NCBI RefSeq assembly: GCF_044466355.1
Contig: NZ_JBITMQ010000011.1
Location: forward strand, 62,001-126,000
Direction: 5' to 3'
DNA: 64,000 bases
Source: Actinophytocola sp044466355
Lineage (GTDB): Bacteria > Actinomycetota > Actinomycetes > Mycobacteriales > Pseudonocardiaceae
The translations under genes were made by a program, and so were the position numbers. How positions within the stretch are numbered: position 1 is the stretch's first letter; each line of letters begins with the position of its first letter. The notes under the pieces were generated by a model. The model had not been told where the DNA came from and made no database searches. It saw only the letters and a program-made list of their open reading frames with translations. This document shows, piece after piece, positions 1 to 9,626 of this stretch.

Positions 1-8
1 AGGCTCAG

Positions 9-1154
9 GTGCTGCTGGGGTTGCTCCTCCGACCGCATCTCGCGCCGAAACGGGACCGGCTGAACGCGCTGACCACAAGGCTGCTGTCTCTGCGCGCCGA
101 GGGCGGCGGTTGGCCATTGCGGGAAGGGGAGCCGCCGTCGCTCACGTTCACGTTCTATCCGGTCCTGGCGCTGGCGAGAGCGCTCGATCTCGGATTCGAA
201 GGGGTGCGTGAGGCGTTGCGCATGACCGCGCGTCATGTCGCGGAAGGGCTGTACGGGGACCGCCTCGGACCCGAGGAGCAGGTGATGGCCCACTTCGCGC
301 TCGAGCGCATCGAGACGGCGATCGCTGATCCGGTGCCGACGGATCTCGTTCGGCACCGAATGGAACTCATCGACGCGTGCTGGAGCGCCGGTGTGGGCTT
401 GCGAGTGCATGACCGGCCGGTCACGGTGTCACGGCAGCCGGTGTGGCACTCGATCATCTGGCGGCCGCTGCTGTACCTGTGCCTGCGGCGCTGGGTCTCG
501 CCGCTCAGCGTGCTGGGGGTCCTCGTCGGGGGCGAGGTGATCGACTCCTTCGACCGGGAGCAGGCAGTCTGGAAGGGTCCTGCCGCCACGGTCACCCTCG
601 GGTCCGGGTCTTCCTGGGCCTCGGCTCTGGCCTTCCGTGCCACGCTCGCGTTCGCCGGTGACCTGCGTGCGATCGGTGCGTCTGTCGCCGAGTTTCGCGC
701 TCGTCAACGGGAGCTGTCGACGGAGAACTATGTCTACGACGTGGCCATCTCGTTCGCGGGCGCTGATCGGCCCGTTGCGGAGCGCATCGCGCACCTGCTG
801 AAGGCGGCCGGACTGCGCGTCTTCTACGACCGCGACCAGCAACACATCCTGCTCGGCGAGGACCTCGCCGAGCTGCTGCACAACACCTATTACGCGGACA
901 GCCGGTTCGCGGTGGTCGTCGTCTCACGTGCGTTCATCGCGTCGAAATGGGCGGGCAACTGGGAACTCAAGGCGGTCCTGGCCCGAATGCAACAACAACA
1001 CGGCGGTTATGTCCTCCCGTACGTGATGGAGGACGTGCACGTGCCGGGGTTGAGTCCCACGCTCGGGTTCGTCGCGGCGAGGGATTTCACCGTCGACGAG
1101 TTCTCCGAGCTGGTGATCCGGAAATTTCGCAGTCGCCTGCGCAACACGCCGTGA
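9..1154 (+). CDS. TIR-domain protein, possibly 5'-truncated by the window edge
   Basis: A C-terminal TIR domain covers about residues 241-375. It has the YDVAISFAGAD entry strand, FYDRDQQ and SRAFIASKWAGNWEL, where Glu319 sits at the position of the catalytic glutamate of NAD-cleaving TIR domains. The first 240 residues match no family I recognise; they hold a helical stretch around 50-105 and a hydrophobic WRPLLYLCLRRW segment near 151-162. Bacterial TIR proteins commonly act as NADases in antiphage or interbacterial systems; that role here is inference, since no known defence gene is visible alongside. The frame is open to the left edge, so the GTG used is only the first visible start and the true N-terminus may lie outside the window. 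Confidence 0.75.
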   Translation: MLLGLLLRPHLAPKRDRLNALTTRLLSLRAEGGGWPLREGEPPSLTFTFYPVLALARALDLGFEGVREALRMTARHVAEGLYGDRLGPEEQVMAHFALERIETAIADPVPTDLVRHRMELIDACWSAGVGLRVHDRPVTVSRQPVWHSIIWRPLLYLCLRRWVSPLSVLGVLVGGEVIDSFDREQAVWKGPAATVTLGSGSSWASALAFRATLAFAGDLRAIGASVAEFRARQRELSTENYVYDVAISFAGADRPVAERIAHLLKAAGLRVFYDRDQQHILLGEDLAELLHNTYYADSRFAVVVVSRAFIASKWAGNWELKAVLARMQQQHGGYVLPYVMEDVHVPGLSPTLGFVAARDFTVDEFSELVIRKFRSRLRNTP

Positions 1155-1196
1155 GATGGTGGCCGATGCGGGGGAGTTGTCTCGTTAACATGCGGC

Positions 1197-1862
1197 ATGC
1201 CGCCAGAGACCATGCGCGATGTCGTCACCGAGACGGAACGGGTCGTTCGCGACAGGCTCGGCGACGAGCCGACCGGGCACGACTGGTGGCACGCGGACCG
1301 GGTGCGCAGGACAGCGTTGCACATCGCGGAAGAAGAAGGCGCGGACCCGGTCGTCGTCGAGTTAGCCGCCTTGCTGCACGACGTCGAGGACTACAAGTTT
1401 TCCGGTAGCGAGGAAGCCGGACCGGCCTTCGCGCACGCGCATCTGACATCGCTGGCGGTCGAGGAGCATGTGGTCACGCACGTCGCGGACATCATCCGGC
1501 ACATGTCCTTCAAAGGTGCGAACGTCGCACTTCCGCCGCTTTCCCTCGAAGGGAAATGCGTGCAGGACGCGGATCGGCTGGACGCCATGGGTGCGATGGG
1601 GATCGCCCGCACATTTGCTTACGGTGGATTTGTCGGGCGCCCCATTCACGACCCGGAGACGGCGCCGTTCATGCACGATTCCGCCGCTGATTACATGAAT
1701 ACGAAAGGGACCTCCCTCAACCACTTCGATGAGAAGTTGTTGTTGCTGGCGTCCCGCATGAACACCGTGCCCGGCAAGAGGCTCGCCGAGGAGCGGCACG
1801 TGTTCATGGAGCGGTTCCTCCAGCAGTTCCGTGCGGAATGGTCAGCGGCGCCGCAGGCGTAG
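1197..1862 (+). CDS. HD-domain phosphohydrolase, YedJ-like
   Basis: A 221-residue single-domain HD protein. The metal ligands are visible in order: H28-D29 and H32 (GHDWWH), H61-D62 (LLHDVEDYKF) and D126 in QDADRLDAMGA. This spacing and the DAMGAMGIARTF continuation fit the YedJ-like branch of uncharacterised HD hydrolases, soluble cytoplasmic enzymes expected to hydrolyse phosphate esters; the substrate is unknown. The ATG lies 5 bases after a TAACAT box, so a leaderless mRNA is plausible; a second ATG five codons in is the alternative. It follows the TIR gene after about 40 bases. Its 3' end overlaps the convergent 148-aa gene by 21 bases. Confidence 0.8.
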   Translation: MPPETMRDVVTETERVVRDRLGDEPTGHDWWHADRVRRTALHIAEEEGADPVVVELAALLHDVEDYKFSGSEEAGPAFAHAHLTSLAVEEHVVTHVADIIRHMSFKGANVALPPLSLEGKCVQDADRLDAMGAMGIARTFAYGGFVGRPIHDPETAPFMHDSAADYMNTKGTSLNHFDEKLLLLASRMNTVPGKRLAEERHVFMERFLQQFRAEWSAAPQA

Positions 1863-2288
1863 TGGGTTGTCGAAGAACTCGTCCTCGTCCACCGGCGGTC
1901 GGGGCGCTTCCACCGGCGGTGGTTCCGGCAGGTGTGCGGGGAAGACGCCGATCTCGACCAGTTTCTCCACCGTCGCCGGGGTCGCCTTCGGCAACGAGTC
2001 GAACGCGGTCGCCACGGCGCGGTCGGCGTTGCCGGTCGCGAGCGCCTCGACGACCTGCCGCCACGTCAGCTCGCCGCGGTCGATGCGGTCCAGGACTGGC
2101 CGCCATTCGTCGGTGTGGGCGTGGCCGAGGACGAACGCCCGCACGCGCTCGACGTCCTCGTCGCTGACCGGCACCGCCTTGCGGTCGAGTGACGTGAGCT
2201 GTTCGCGGACGCGGCCCGCCACGCGCAGCGCGTGCTCGATGCGCCCGTCCAGCTCCCGCTCCGCCTGTGTCATCTCCGGGGTGTGCAC
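1842..2288 (-). CDS. Hypothetical protein, partner of the WXG-like gene
   Basis: A 148-residue soluble protein with no family I can name. The first 60 residues are strongly helical and charged (ERELDGRIEHALRVAGRVRE), and the C-terminus turns proline- and acid-rich (LPEPPPVEAPRPPVDEDE) before ending in basic LRLRRR. It starts 9 bases after the stop of the WXG-like gene on the same strand, so the two are almost certainly co-transcribed. ESX-type substrates are often encoded next to small chaperone-like or partner proteins, which is a possible role by context only. No signal peptide or membrane segment is visible. Confidence 0.65.
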   Translation of the reverse strand: MHTPEMTQAERELDGRIEHALRVAGRVREQLTSLDRKAVPVSDEDVERVRAFVLGHAHTDEWRPVLDRIDRGELTWRQVVEALATGNADRAVATAFDSLPKATPATVEKLVEIGVFPAHLPEPPPVEAPRPPVDEDEFFDNPLRLRRR

Positions 2289-2297
2289 GGTGATCTC

Positions 2298-3566
2298 CTA
2301 ACCCGCGTTCGCGCCGATGTCGTCGAGTTCGGTGAGGGCGTCGTCCGCGTCGGCGACGCTCTCGTCCAGCTCCTGCTTCGTCTTCTTCAGCTCGGCGCGG
2401 TGTTCGCTGATCGCCTCGGCGGTCTCCCGGGCCTCGGTGAGGCTGCCGACCTCGGGGATCTGCTTGACGGTCTCCGCCAGCTCCTCGACCGTCGTGAAGT
2501 AGTCCGACATGGTCGAGACGATGTCCTCGATGGCGGTGAACAGGTCGAACACCGCCTTCGCGGTCTCGACGATCTGCTTGATGTCGTCGTAGAGGTCGTC
2601 GATGTCGATGCCGAACGCCCAGCCGATGTACTTGGCCGCCGACTGGATCGCGGTCCACGCCCAGCCGACGATCGGGAGCGCCTTGGTCGCGATCTTGCGG
2701 GCGGCGTCGATGATGACCTGGATGGCCTCGATCGCGAGCTGGGCGATCTTCTTGGAGACCTCCGCGATCTTGCCGAACCCCGCCGCGACGAACTCGCCCA
2801 TCCGCTGCCCGGCCCACACCGCGCCGCGGTGCCAGAACAGGTCGACGAACTGGCCGAACGCCTCCGACGCCGGGCCCCGCCAGTGGTTGACGGCGAGGTT
2901 GGTGGCGTTGTCGCCCAGGTTGGCGGCGAGCAGGCCGAGGTTGTTGCCGACGCTCTCCCACGCCTTGCCGTTGGCCTCGATGCTGTTGTAGTTGCCCGCG
3001 AGCGGCGAGATGATCGAGTCGGTGAAGCCCTTCCCGCCGTCGACGTCGAACTCCGACCAGATCCAGTCGAGCACGCCGAGCACGGCGCCGGTGTCGAGGT
3101 CCTCCGAGTAGTCGGTGTCCGGCCGGTCGATGGACTCCAGTTCGAGCTGCGTGTACGTGAACGGGGACGCGCCGCCCTCCCGGTGCAGGTCGTAGCCCCG
3201 CTGCGGGTTGAAGTAGCCGTACCCGGAGCCGTAGTTGACGTCCTCGTCCGTGTCCCCCGCGAGCCCCGTGCGCTCGAACAGCGCCCGGTGGTCGTAGTCG
3301 GTGTAGCCGTAGTCCTTCGCGACGCCGATGACCGCGTCACCCAGGTCGCACAGCTTGCGCTGCATCAGGCTGAACGCCGACCCGACGAGCACCGACGCAT
3401 CGCCGGTGACGATCTCGCCGAGCGGGGCGAGCAGCCCGGTGAAGCCGTCCGCGCTCATCCCCTCGTCGCGGGCGAGCCGCTCGATCAGCGGCACCGTGAC
3501 CCCGGCCTCGGCCGCCAGGTACAGGCCGAAGTCGGCCACCACCTTCTCGTGGACCTCGAAACCCAT
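2298..3566 (-). CDS. WXG100-like ESX/type VII substrate candidate
   Basis: A 422-residue protein beginning MGFEVHEKVV, chosen because AGGGAG lies about 6 bases upstream of this ATG; the frame stays open further up but without a comparable site. A WRG turn (residues 229-231) sits between two helices, like the helix-WXG-helix hairpin of type VII secretion targets. A long amphipathic and hydrophobic stretch follows (about 245-330), then a coiled-coil-like C-terminus rich in Glu and Lys. It has no signal peptide, as expected for ESX substrates. No ESX machinery (EccC, MycP) is in the window. Secretion is inferred from the fold-like pattern; the toxin or structural role is unknown. Confidence 0.6.
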   Translation of the reverse strand: MGFEVHEKVVADFGLYLAAEAGVTVPLIERLARDEGMSADGFTGLLAPLGEIVTGDASVLVGSAFSLMQRKLCDLGDAVIGVAKDYGYTDYDHRALFERTGLAGDTDEDVNYGSGYGYFNPQRGYDLHREGGASPFTYTQLELESIDRPDTDYSEDLDTGAVLGVLDWIWSEFDVDGGKGFTDSIISPLAGNYNSIEANGKAWESVGNNLGLLAANLGDNATNLAVNHWRGPASEAFGQFVDLFWHRGAVWAGQRMGEFVAAGFGKIAEVSKKIAQLAIEAIQVIIDAARKIATKALPIVGWAWTAIQSAAKYIGWAFGIDIDDLYDDIKQIVETAKAVFDLFTAIEDIVSTMSDYFTTVEELAETVKQIPEVGSLTEARETAEAISEHRAELKKTKQELDESVADADDALTELDDIGANAG

Positions 3567-3652
3567 GCTCGACTCCCTGATGTTTGCGTTCGCGAATTGT
3601 GATGGTCTCGGTGCATGCCGACCGTGGGCGGCGCAGGTGTGCCCGGTTCGCC

Positions 3653-3658
3653 TAGGGT
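3653..3658 (+). promoter_or_regulatory. -10 box of a leaderless lpdA promoter
   Basis: TAGGGT lies 6 bases before the GTG start of lpdA, placing the predicted transcription start at or next to the start codon. No Shine-Dalgarno sequence precedes the GTG. Confidence 0.5.
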
Positions 3659-3664
3659 TGGATC

Positions 3665-5053
<1,389 letters not shown>

Positions 5054-5063
5054 CCCGTGCCCC

Positions 5064-5099
5064 GGCCACTCCCGCGTGTTCATGACCGTGGGAGTGGCC
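5064..5099. terminator. Bidirectional terminator hairpin after lpdA
   Basis: Perfect 10-bp arms GGCCACTCCC and GGGAGTGGCC enclose a 16-base loop. It lies between the stop of lpdA and the stop of the convergent deiminase gene, so it can serve both. Confidence 0.6.
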
Positions 5100-5137
5100 T
5101 CGGCCGGGGCTCGTTCCCGCGCGTAAGAACCCCGTAA

Positions 5138-6754
5138 TCAGCCGACCTCGCGCCACGCGTTGGTCGTGCAGTGGACCTCGCCGCCGCCCAGGTGCGCCCA
5201 CCCCTGGTCCTCGACCCAGTGGACGTCCACGCCCCGCAGGGCGCGTTCGGTCACGGACTGGAAGATGTCCTCGCCGTCGACCACGGGTGCGTGCGGGTCG
5301 GGAGCGGCGAACGTGTGCGCGTCGATCGACAGCCCGTTCGGGATGCCCGGCGTCGCCGCCACGAACAGGCCGATCTCCCGGGGTTTCGTGAACAGGACCG
5401 GCACACGGACCAGGTCGGTCAGCCCGGTCTCCGCCGCGAGCACGGAGATCTGGTCGTCGATGTGCCGCGCGGCCTCCTCGTTGTCGGCCAGCAGCCGTTC
5501 GTCGGCCAGCACCTCGTCGATCGTGGCGGTCAGCCGCGCACCGGTGAACCGGGCGTCGCCGTGGCCGGCCGCCTGGGCGTTCCTCAGCGTCGACAGTGCC
5601 AGCCGCGGGTCGGCGACCATGATCGTCCAGCCGCGTGCGTTGCGGGCCTTGACCACATGGGTCGTCTCGTCGGCGTGACCCACCAGCAGCCAGGACGTGT
5701 CGATCACGACAGGCGGCTGCGTGTTCTGGCTGGTCAGGAGCCCGATGAACGCCGGGTCCGGAGTCAGGACGCTGCGCGGGTCGGACCCGTAGACAAGGCG
5801 TCCGTCCGGGTAGCCCCGGTACGGCGGCAGCGACTCGATGTTGCCGGTCGCGTTGCGCAGGTCCTTGACCGCGTCGCGGCCGTCGTCGGCCATGGCCTGC
5901 ACGACCGCGACGTCCGGGCCGCGCAGGTCGCGGAACACCGCCCGGGACGCGGGGCGCGGGGTGCGGACGCCCACGTCCCAGGTGTTGGCGGAGCGGATCG
6001 CGAACCGCATGGTCCGGCCGTTGGCCGTGGCGTAGGCGGGCTCGAAGAAGTCCTGCCACCAGTTGTCCTGCCACCACAGGTCGGTCCCGGTCAGGTACCG
6101 CATCGGTGCGCCCGCCTTCTCGAGGTCGGCGCTGAAGGACTCCCAGTCGTGCGGCTCCCAGGCGCCGTCGAGCCACTGCCAGCCGTCGGGGCGACCCTGG
6201 CCTGCGCCGGGCTTCGCGGCGAACACGGTCGTGGCGCGCTGCAGGTCGTGTTGCAGCATGAGCGGCGCGACCGTGAGCCGGTGGCTGACCGTCCGGTCGC
6301 CCGCCGTGAGCGTGACCGTGACCCGGCCGTCCCAGTCCGGACGGCGCACGTCCGTGGCCTCGACCCCCAGCTCGACACCCCGCCGCAACTCGCGGGCTGT
6401 CAGCTCGGTGGCAGGCACCCAGTCGCCACGCCGGACGAACACCCGTGCGCGACCCTCGACAGTGATCCGGCCGGACGTGCTCGCGCGAGCCGTCAACCGC
6501 GCGAGGTCCTTCGCGTCGGCGCGCCCGTTCACCACGTCGTCGGCGGCGTCGTGGCACGCGGCCAGCTCGGCGTCGACTGCCGGGCCGACCGAGTCCATCT
6601 GTTCTGGCGTTACATGACACCTCCCGCTGTCGTCGTCCAGGTTCGGCAGCACGACGTCGTCACCCCGCACCGCGACCGCCGTCGCGCTCGCGGCGGGCAC
6701 GAATACCAACCCCACCGCGATCGCCAACACTCCTGCGAACCCCTTGTACCGCAA
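5138..6754 (-). CDS. Secreted protein-arginine deiminase-like enzyme
   Basis: A 538-residue exported protein: signal peptide in about residues 1-24 (hydrophobic LAIAVGLVFV, AxA-like ASA), then a beta-rich region, then a PAD-type catalytic domain. The deiminase signature is visible by comparison with human PAD4: Asp in WWQDNWWQDFFEP (D235, or D230), His and Asp in WLLVGHADET (H360, D362), GHGDARFTG, and the nucleophile Cys in GGGEVHCTTNAW (C529). Such enzymes convert peptidyl-arginine to citrulline. Start is TTG, supported by a strong GGAGGGGG about 6 bases away. It stands alone between lpdA and an unknown gene. Activity is inferred from the intact catalytic set; the target protein is unknown. 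Confidence 0.8.
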   Translation of the reverse strand: MRYKGFAGVLAIAVGLVFVPAASATAVAVRGDDVVLPNLDDDSGRCHVTPEQMDSVGPAVDAELAACHDAADDVVNGRADAKDLARLTARASTSGRITVEGRARVFVRRGDWVPATELTARELRRGVELGVEATDVRRPDWDGRVTVTLTAGDRTVSHRLTVAPLMLQHDLQRATTVFAAKPGAGQGRPDGWQWLDGAWEPHDWESFSADLEKAGAPMRYLTGTDLWWQDNWWQDFFEPAYATANGRTMRFAIRSANTWDVGVRTPRPASRAVFRDLRGPDVAVVQAMADDGRDAVKDLRNATGNIESLPPYRGYPDGRLVYGSDPRSVLTPDPAFIGLLTSQNTQPPVVIDTSWLLVGHADETTHVVKARNARGWTIMVADPRLALSTLRNAQAAGHGDARFTGARLTATIDEVLADERLLADNEEAARHIDDQISVLAAETGLTDLVRVPVLFTKPREIGLFVAATPGIPNGLSIDAHTFAAPDPHAPVVDGEDIFQSVTERALRGVDVHWVEDQGWAHLGGGEVHCTTNAWREVG

Positions 6755-6893
6755 TGGTTCCCCCTCCCCGGTGTCCTGTCATCGAACCTAGGTCGGAACT
6801 TCGGAGCCGTCGTCCGCCTTAGGTCGTAGACGGGGTCGGCACCTCGGGGGATGGGCGCGGTAAACGACGTGACAGCCACGGGATCATGGAGGC

Positions 6894-7601
6894 ATGCAGG
6901 CCACGTTCGACGCCGCCCTCGACGGGCTGTACTCGGCGTTCGCACGCCGGGACCGGCCGACGGCGATCGACTACTGCACGCACTGTGTCGACCCCGCCAC
7001 CGTGAAGCGGCTGCTCGCACCGGTACCGCTGCGGGAAATCCCCGCCGAGACGATCCGCCCCTACACGGTCGACGTGCTGAGCACCGCGGGCGGCGCGGCG
7101 GACTTCCGCCACTTCCTCCCGCGGATACTGCACATCGCCGTCACCGACGGCTTCGGCGGCTATCCCGACCTCGGTCTCGTCATGAGCAAGGTCCGGCGCG
7201 CGGACTGGCGCGGCTGGCCCGCGAGCGAACAGCAGGCCGTCACCGACTTCATGCACGCCGTTTGGAGCACGACACTCACGCGGTTCCCGGCCGACCCCGG
7301 CGCGGAGGAACTGCTGGGCGCGATCGGGCAGATCGAGGGCGACCTCACCCCGTACCTGCGCACATGGGAGGCCGCTCTCGCGACCCACGCTGGAGCGAGC
7401 CACCTGCTGGTGTTCGTCCGTGACACGTTCGGGCGCGCGGGCAGGGAGTACTGGCTGACCGTGCCGGGCTGGCCGGACACCGCCGCCGCGACCGTGCGCG
7501 CCTGGCTCGGCGACCTCTCCGGCACGGTGGCGGCGACCGCCGAGGCGGTCACGGACGAGGAGACCGGCGACGTGCTGCTGGAACTGCTCGTCTCACTCTG
7601 A
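6894..7601 (+). CDS. Hypothetical protein
   Basis: A 235-residue soluble protein I cannot assign. The start resembles a helical repeat protein (FDAALDGLYSAFARR) and the middle is rich in Trp and aromatic residues (RADWRGWPASEQQAVTDFMHAVW). It lacks a signal peptide, membrane segment or recognisable catalytic motif. Acidic and codon composition match its neighbours, which argues that it is a real, native gene. It is divergent from the deiminase gene and its 3' end overlaps the convergent prpE by 9 bases. The intergenic region upstream (6755-6893) contains two copies of a CGACCTARG-like motif on the reverse strand that could serve either gene. Confidence 0.6.
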   Translation: MQATFDAALDGLYSAFARRDRPTAIDYCTHCVDPATVKRLLAPVPLREIPAETIRPYTVDVLSTAGGAADFRHFLPRILHIAVTDGFGGYPDLGLVMSKVRRADWRGWPASEQQAVTDFMHAVWSTTLTRFPADPGAEELLGAIGQIEGDLTPYLRTWEAALATHAGASHLLVFVRDTFGRAGREYWLTVPGWPDTAAATVRAWLGDLSGTVAATAEAVTDEETGDVLLELLVSL

Positions 7602-9500
7602 CGCGCCGCGCAGGATGGGCCGCAGCGCGTCCAGCACGCCTGGGTCCTCGATCGTCGACGGCACCGGCTCGTCGCGGCCGTTGGCGATGCCGCGCATCGT
7701 CTTGCGGAGGATCTTGCCCGAGCGGGTCTTCGGCAGCCCGTCGACGACCGACACGTCACGGAACGCCGCCACCGGGCCGATCTGCTCACGCACGGCGGCC
7801 ACCAGCTCGTCGCGCAGGGTCGGCTCGTCGACGTCCACACCCGCCTTCAGCACCACGAACCCGCGCGGCAGCTGCCCCTTCAACGCGTCCGCGACACCGA
7901 TCACCGCGCACTCCGCGACCGCCGGGTGCGACGCCAGCACCGCCTCCATCGAGCCGGTGGACAGGCGGTGGCCGGCCACGTTGATCACGTCGTCGGTGCG
8001 GCCCATGACGAACACGTAGCCGTCCTCGTCGACGTAGCCGCCGTCGCCCGTCAGGTAGTAGCCGTCGTAGCGCGACAGGTACGACTCGACGTACCGGTCG
8101 TGGTCGCCCCAGAGCGTCGGCAGGGTGCCGGGTGGCAGCGGGAGCTTGATGACGATCGCGCCCTCGTCGCCGCGGGGCATCTCCGCGCCCGTCGCGTCGA
8201 GGATGCGGACGTCGTAGCCGGGGATCGGGACCGACGGGGAACCCGGCTTGATCGGCAGGTCGTCGAGGCCGCGCGGGTTCGCGCAGATCGGCCAGCCCGT
8301 CTCGGTCTGCCACCAGTGGTCGACCACCGGCACGCCGAGCTTCTCGCTCGCCCAGTGGTAGGTCTCCGGGTCGAGCCGCTCCCCGGCCAGGAACAGGGTC
8401 TTGAAGCCGGACAGGTCGTACTTCTCCAGTTCGGCGCCCGACGGGTCGACCCGCTTGATCGCGCGGAACGCGGTCGGCGCGGTGAACAGCGCCTTCGCCC
8501 CGTGCTCGGAGATGACCCGCCAGAACGCGCCCGCGTCCGGGGTGCCGACCGGTTTGCCCTCGTAGAGCACGGTCGTCGCACCGACGATCAGTGGCGCGTA
8601 GACGATGTAGGAATGGCCGACGACCCAGCCGACGTCCGACGCGGTCCACCACACCTCGCCCGGGTGCAGGTCGTAGATGTTGGGCAGTGACCACGCCAGC
8701 GCGACCGCGTGGCCGCCGTTGTCGCGGACCACGCCCTTCGGCTTACCGGTCGTGCCGGACGTGTAGAGGATGTAGAGCGGGTCGGTCGCCGCCACCGGCA
8801 CGCAGTCGGCGGGGGACGCCTGCGCGACCGCGTCCTCCCAGTCGACGTCGCGGTCACCGAGCGTCGCGCGGGCCTGCTCGCGCTGGAGCACCACGACCGT
8901 CTCCGGTTGGTGGGTGGTCGTCCTCAGCGCCTCGTCGATGATCGGCTTGTACTCGACGATCCGCGTCGGCTCGATGCCGCAGGACGCCGCCACGATCACC
9001 TTCGGCGTCGCGTCCTCGATGCGGCTCGCCAGCTCCTTGGGCGCGAACCCGCCGAACACCACCGAGTGGATCGCGCCGAGCCGGGCACAGGCGAGCATGG
9101 CGACGACCGCGCGTGGGACCATCGGCATGTAGATGATCACCCGGTCGCCCTTGGCGACCCCCAGGTCGCGCAGGGCGCCCGCGAACACGGCCACCTCGTC
9201 GCGCAGCTCACGGTAGGTGAACGAGGCCTTGTTCCCCGTCACCGGCGAGTCGTACACGAGCGCCGGCTGGTCCCCGCGACCGCCGGCGACGTGGCGGTCG
9301 AGCGCGTTGTGGCACGTGTTCAGCACGCCGTCGGGGAACCAGCGGTACCGCGGAGCCGTGTTGTCCGTGTCGTCGCCCGTGTCGTTGTCGCTGAGGGCTC
9401 GGGTCGGCCGGGTGTCCCACTCGATCGACTCGGCGGCCGCCAGCCAGAAGGCTTCCGGGTCCGCGAGGCTCCGTCGGTACGCGTCCTGGTAGCTACCCAT
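7593..9500 (-). CDS. prpE: Propionyl-CoA (acyl-CoA) synthetase
   Basis: A 635-residue AMP-forming acyl-CoA synthetase of acetyl/propionyl-CoA synthetase length. The nucleotide loop is YTSGTTGKPKG, the aromatic motif is DHWWQTETGWP, and the acylation lysine lies in KTRSGKILRK (K596). The stretch IVAASCGIEPTRIVEYKP is characteristic of PrpE rather than Acs. It activates propionate (or another short acid) to its CoA thioester through an acyl-adenylate. No methylcitrate genes accompany it, so propionate specificity rests on sequence resemblance only. A TAAGTT box 8 bases before the ATG suggests a leaderless transcript. Confidence 0.88.
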   Translation of the reverse strand: MGSYQDAYRRSLADPEAFWLAAAESIEWDTRPTRALSDNDTGDDTDNTAPRYRWFPDGVLNTCHNALDRHVAGGRGDQPALVYDSPVTGNKASFTYRELRDEVAVFAGALRDLGVAKGDRVIIYMPMVPRAVVAMLACARLGAIHSVVFGGFAPKELASRIEDATPKVIVAASCGIEPTRIVEYKPIIDEALRTTTHQPETVVVLQREQARATLGDRDVDWEDAVAQASPADCVPVAATDPLYILYTSGTTGKPKGVVRDNGGHAVALAWSLPNIYDLHPGEVWWTASDVGWVVGHSYIVYAPLIVGATTVLYEGKPVGTPDAGAFWRVISEHGAKALFTAPTAFRAIKRVDPSGAELEKYDLSGFKTLFLAGERLDPETYHWASEKLGVPVVDHWWQTETGWPICANPRGLDDLPIKPGSPSVPIPGYDVRILDATGAEMPRGDEGAIVIKLPLPPGTLPTLWGDHDRYVESYLSRYDGYYLTGDGGYVDEDGYVFVMGRTDDVINVAGHRLSTGSMEAVLASHPAVAECAVIGVADALKGQLPRGFVVLKAGVDVDEPTLRDELVAAVREQIGPVAAFRDVSVVDGLPKTRSGKILRKTMRGIANGRDEPVPSTIEDPGVLDALRPILRGASE

Positions 9501-9626
9501 GGAAAGTCAACTTAGCCCTCTACGGCAACCTGGTCACCGTCGTCAGCGTCGACATAACGAGTCGACATAGGGTGGATCCGCGAACGTGTTCTTCTGGTCT
9601 CATGGACAACGGGGAGGGGAGGGATC

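Noticed and set aside
2232..3602. 456-codon forward frame opposite the WXG-like gene
   Set aside because: Composition is Asp/Val/Arg/Leu low-complexity; the reverse-strand gene has a ribosome site, WXG turn and operon spacing.
5171..6829. 552-codon forward frame opposite the deiminase gene
   Set aside because: No family motifs; the reverse strand encodes a signal peptide and complete deiminase signature.
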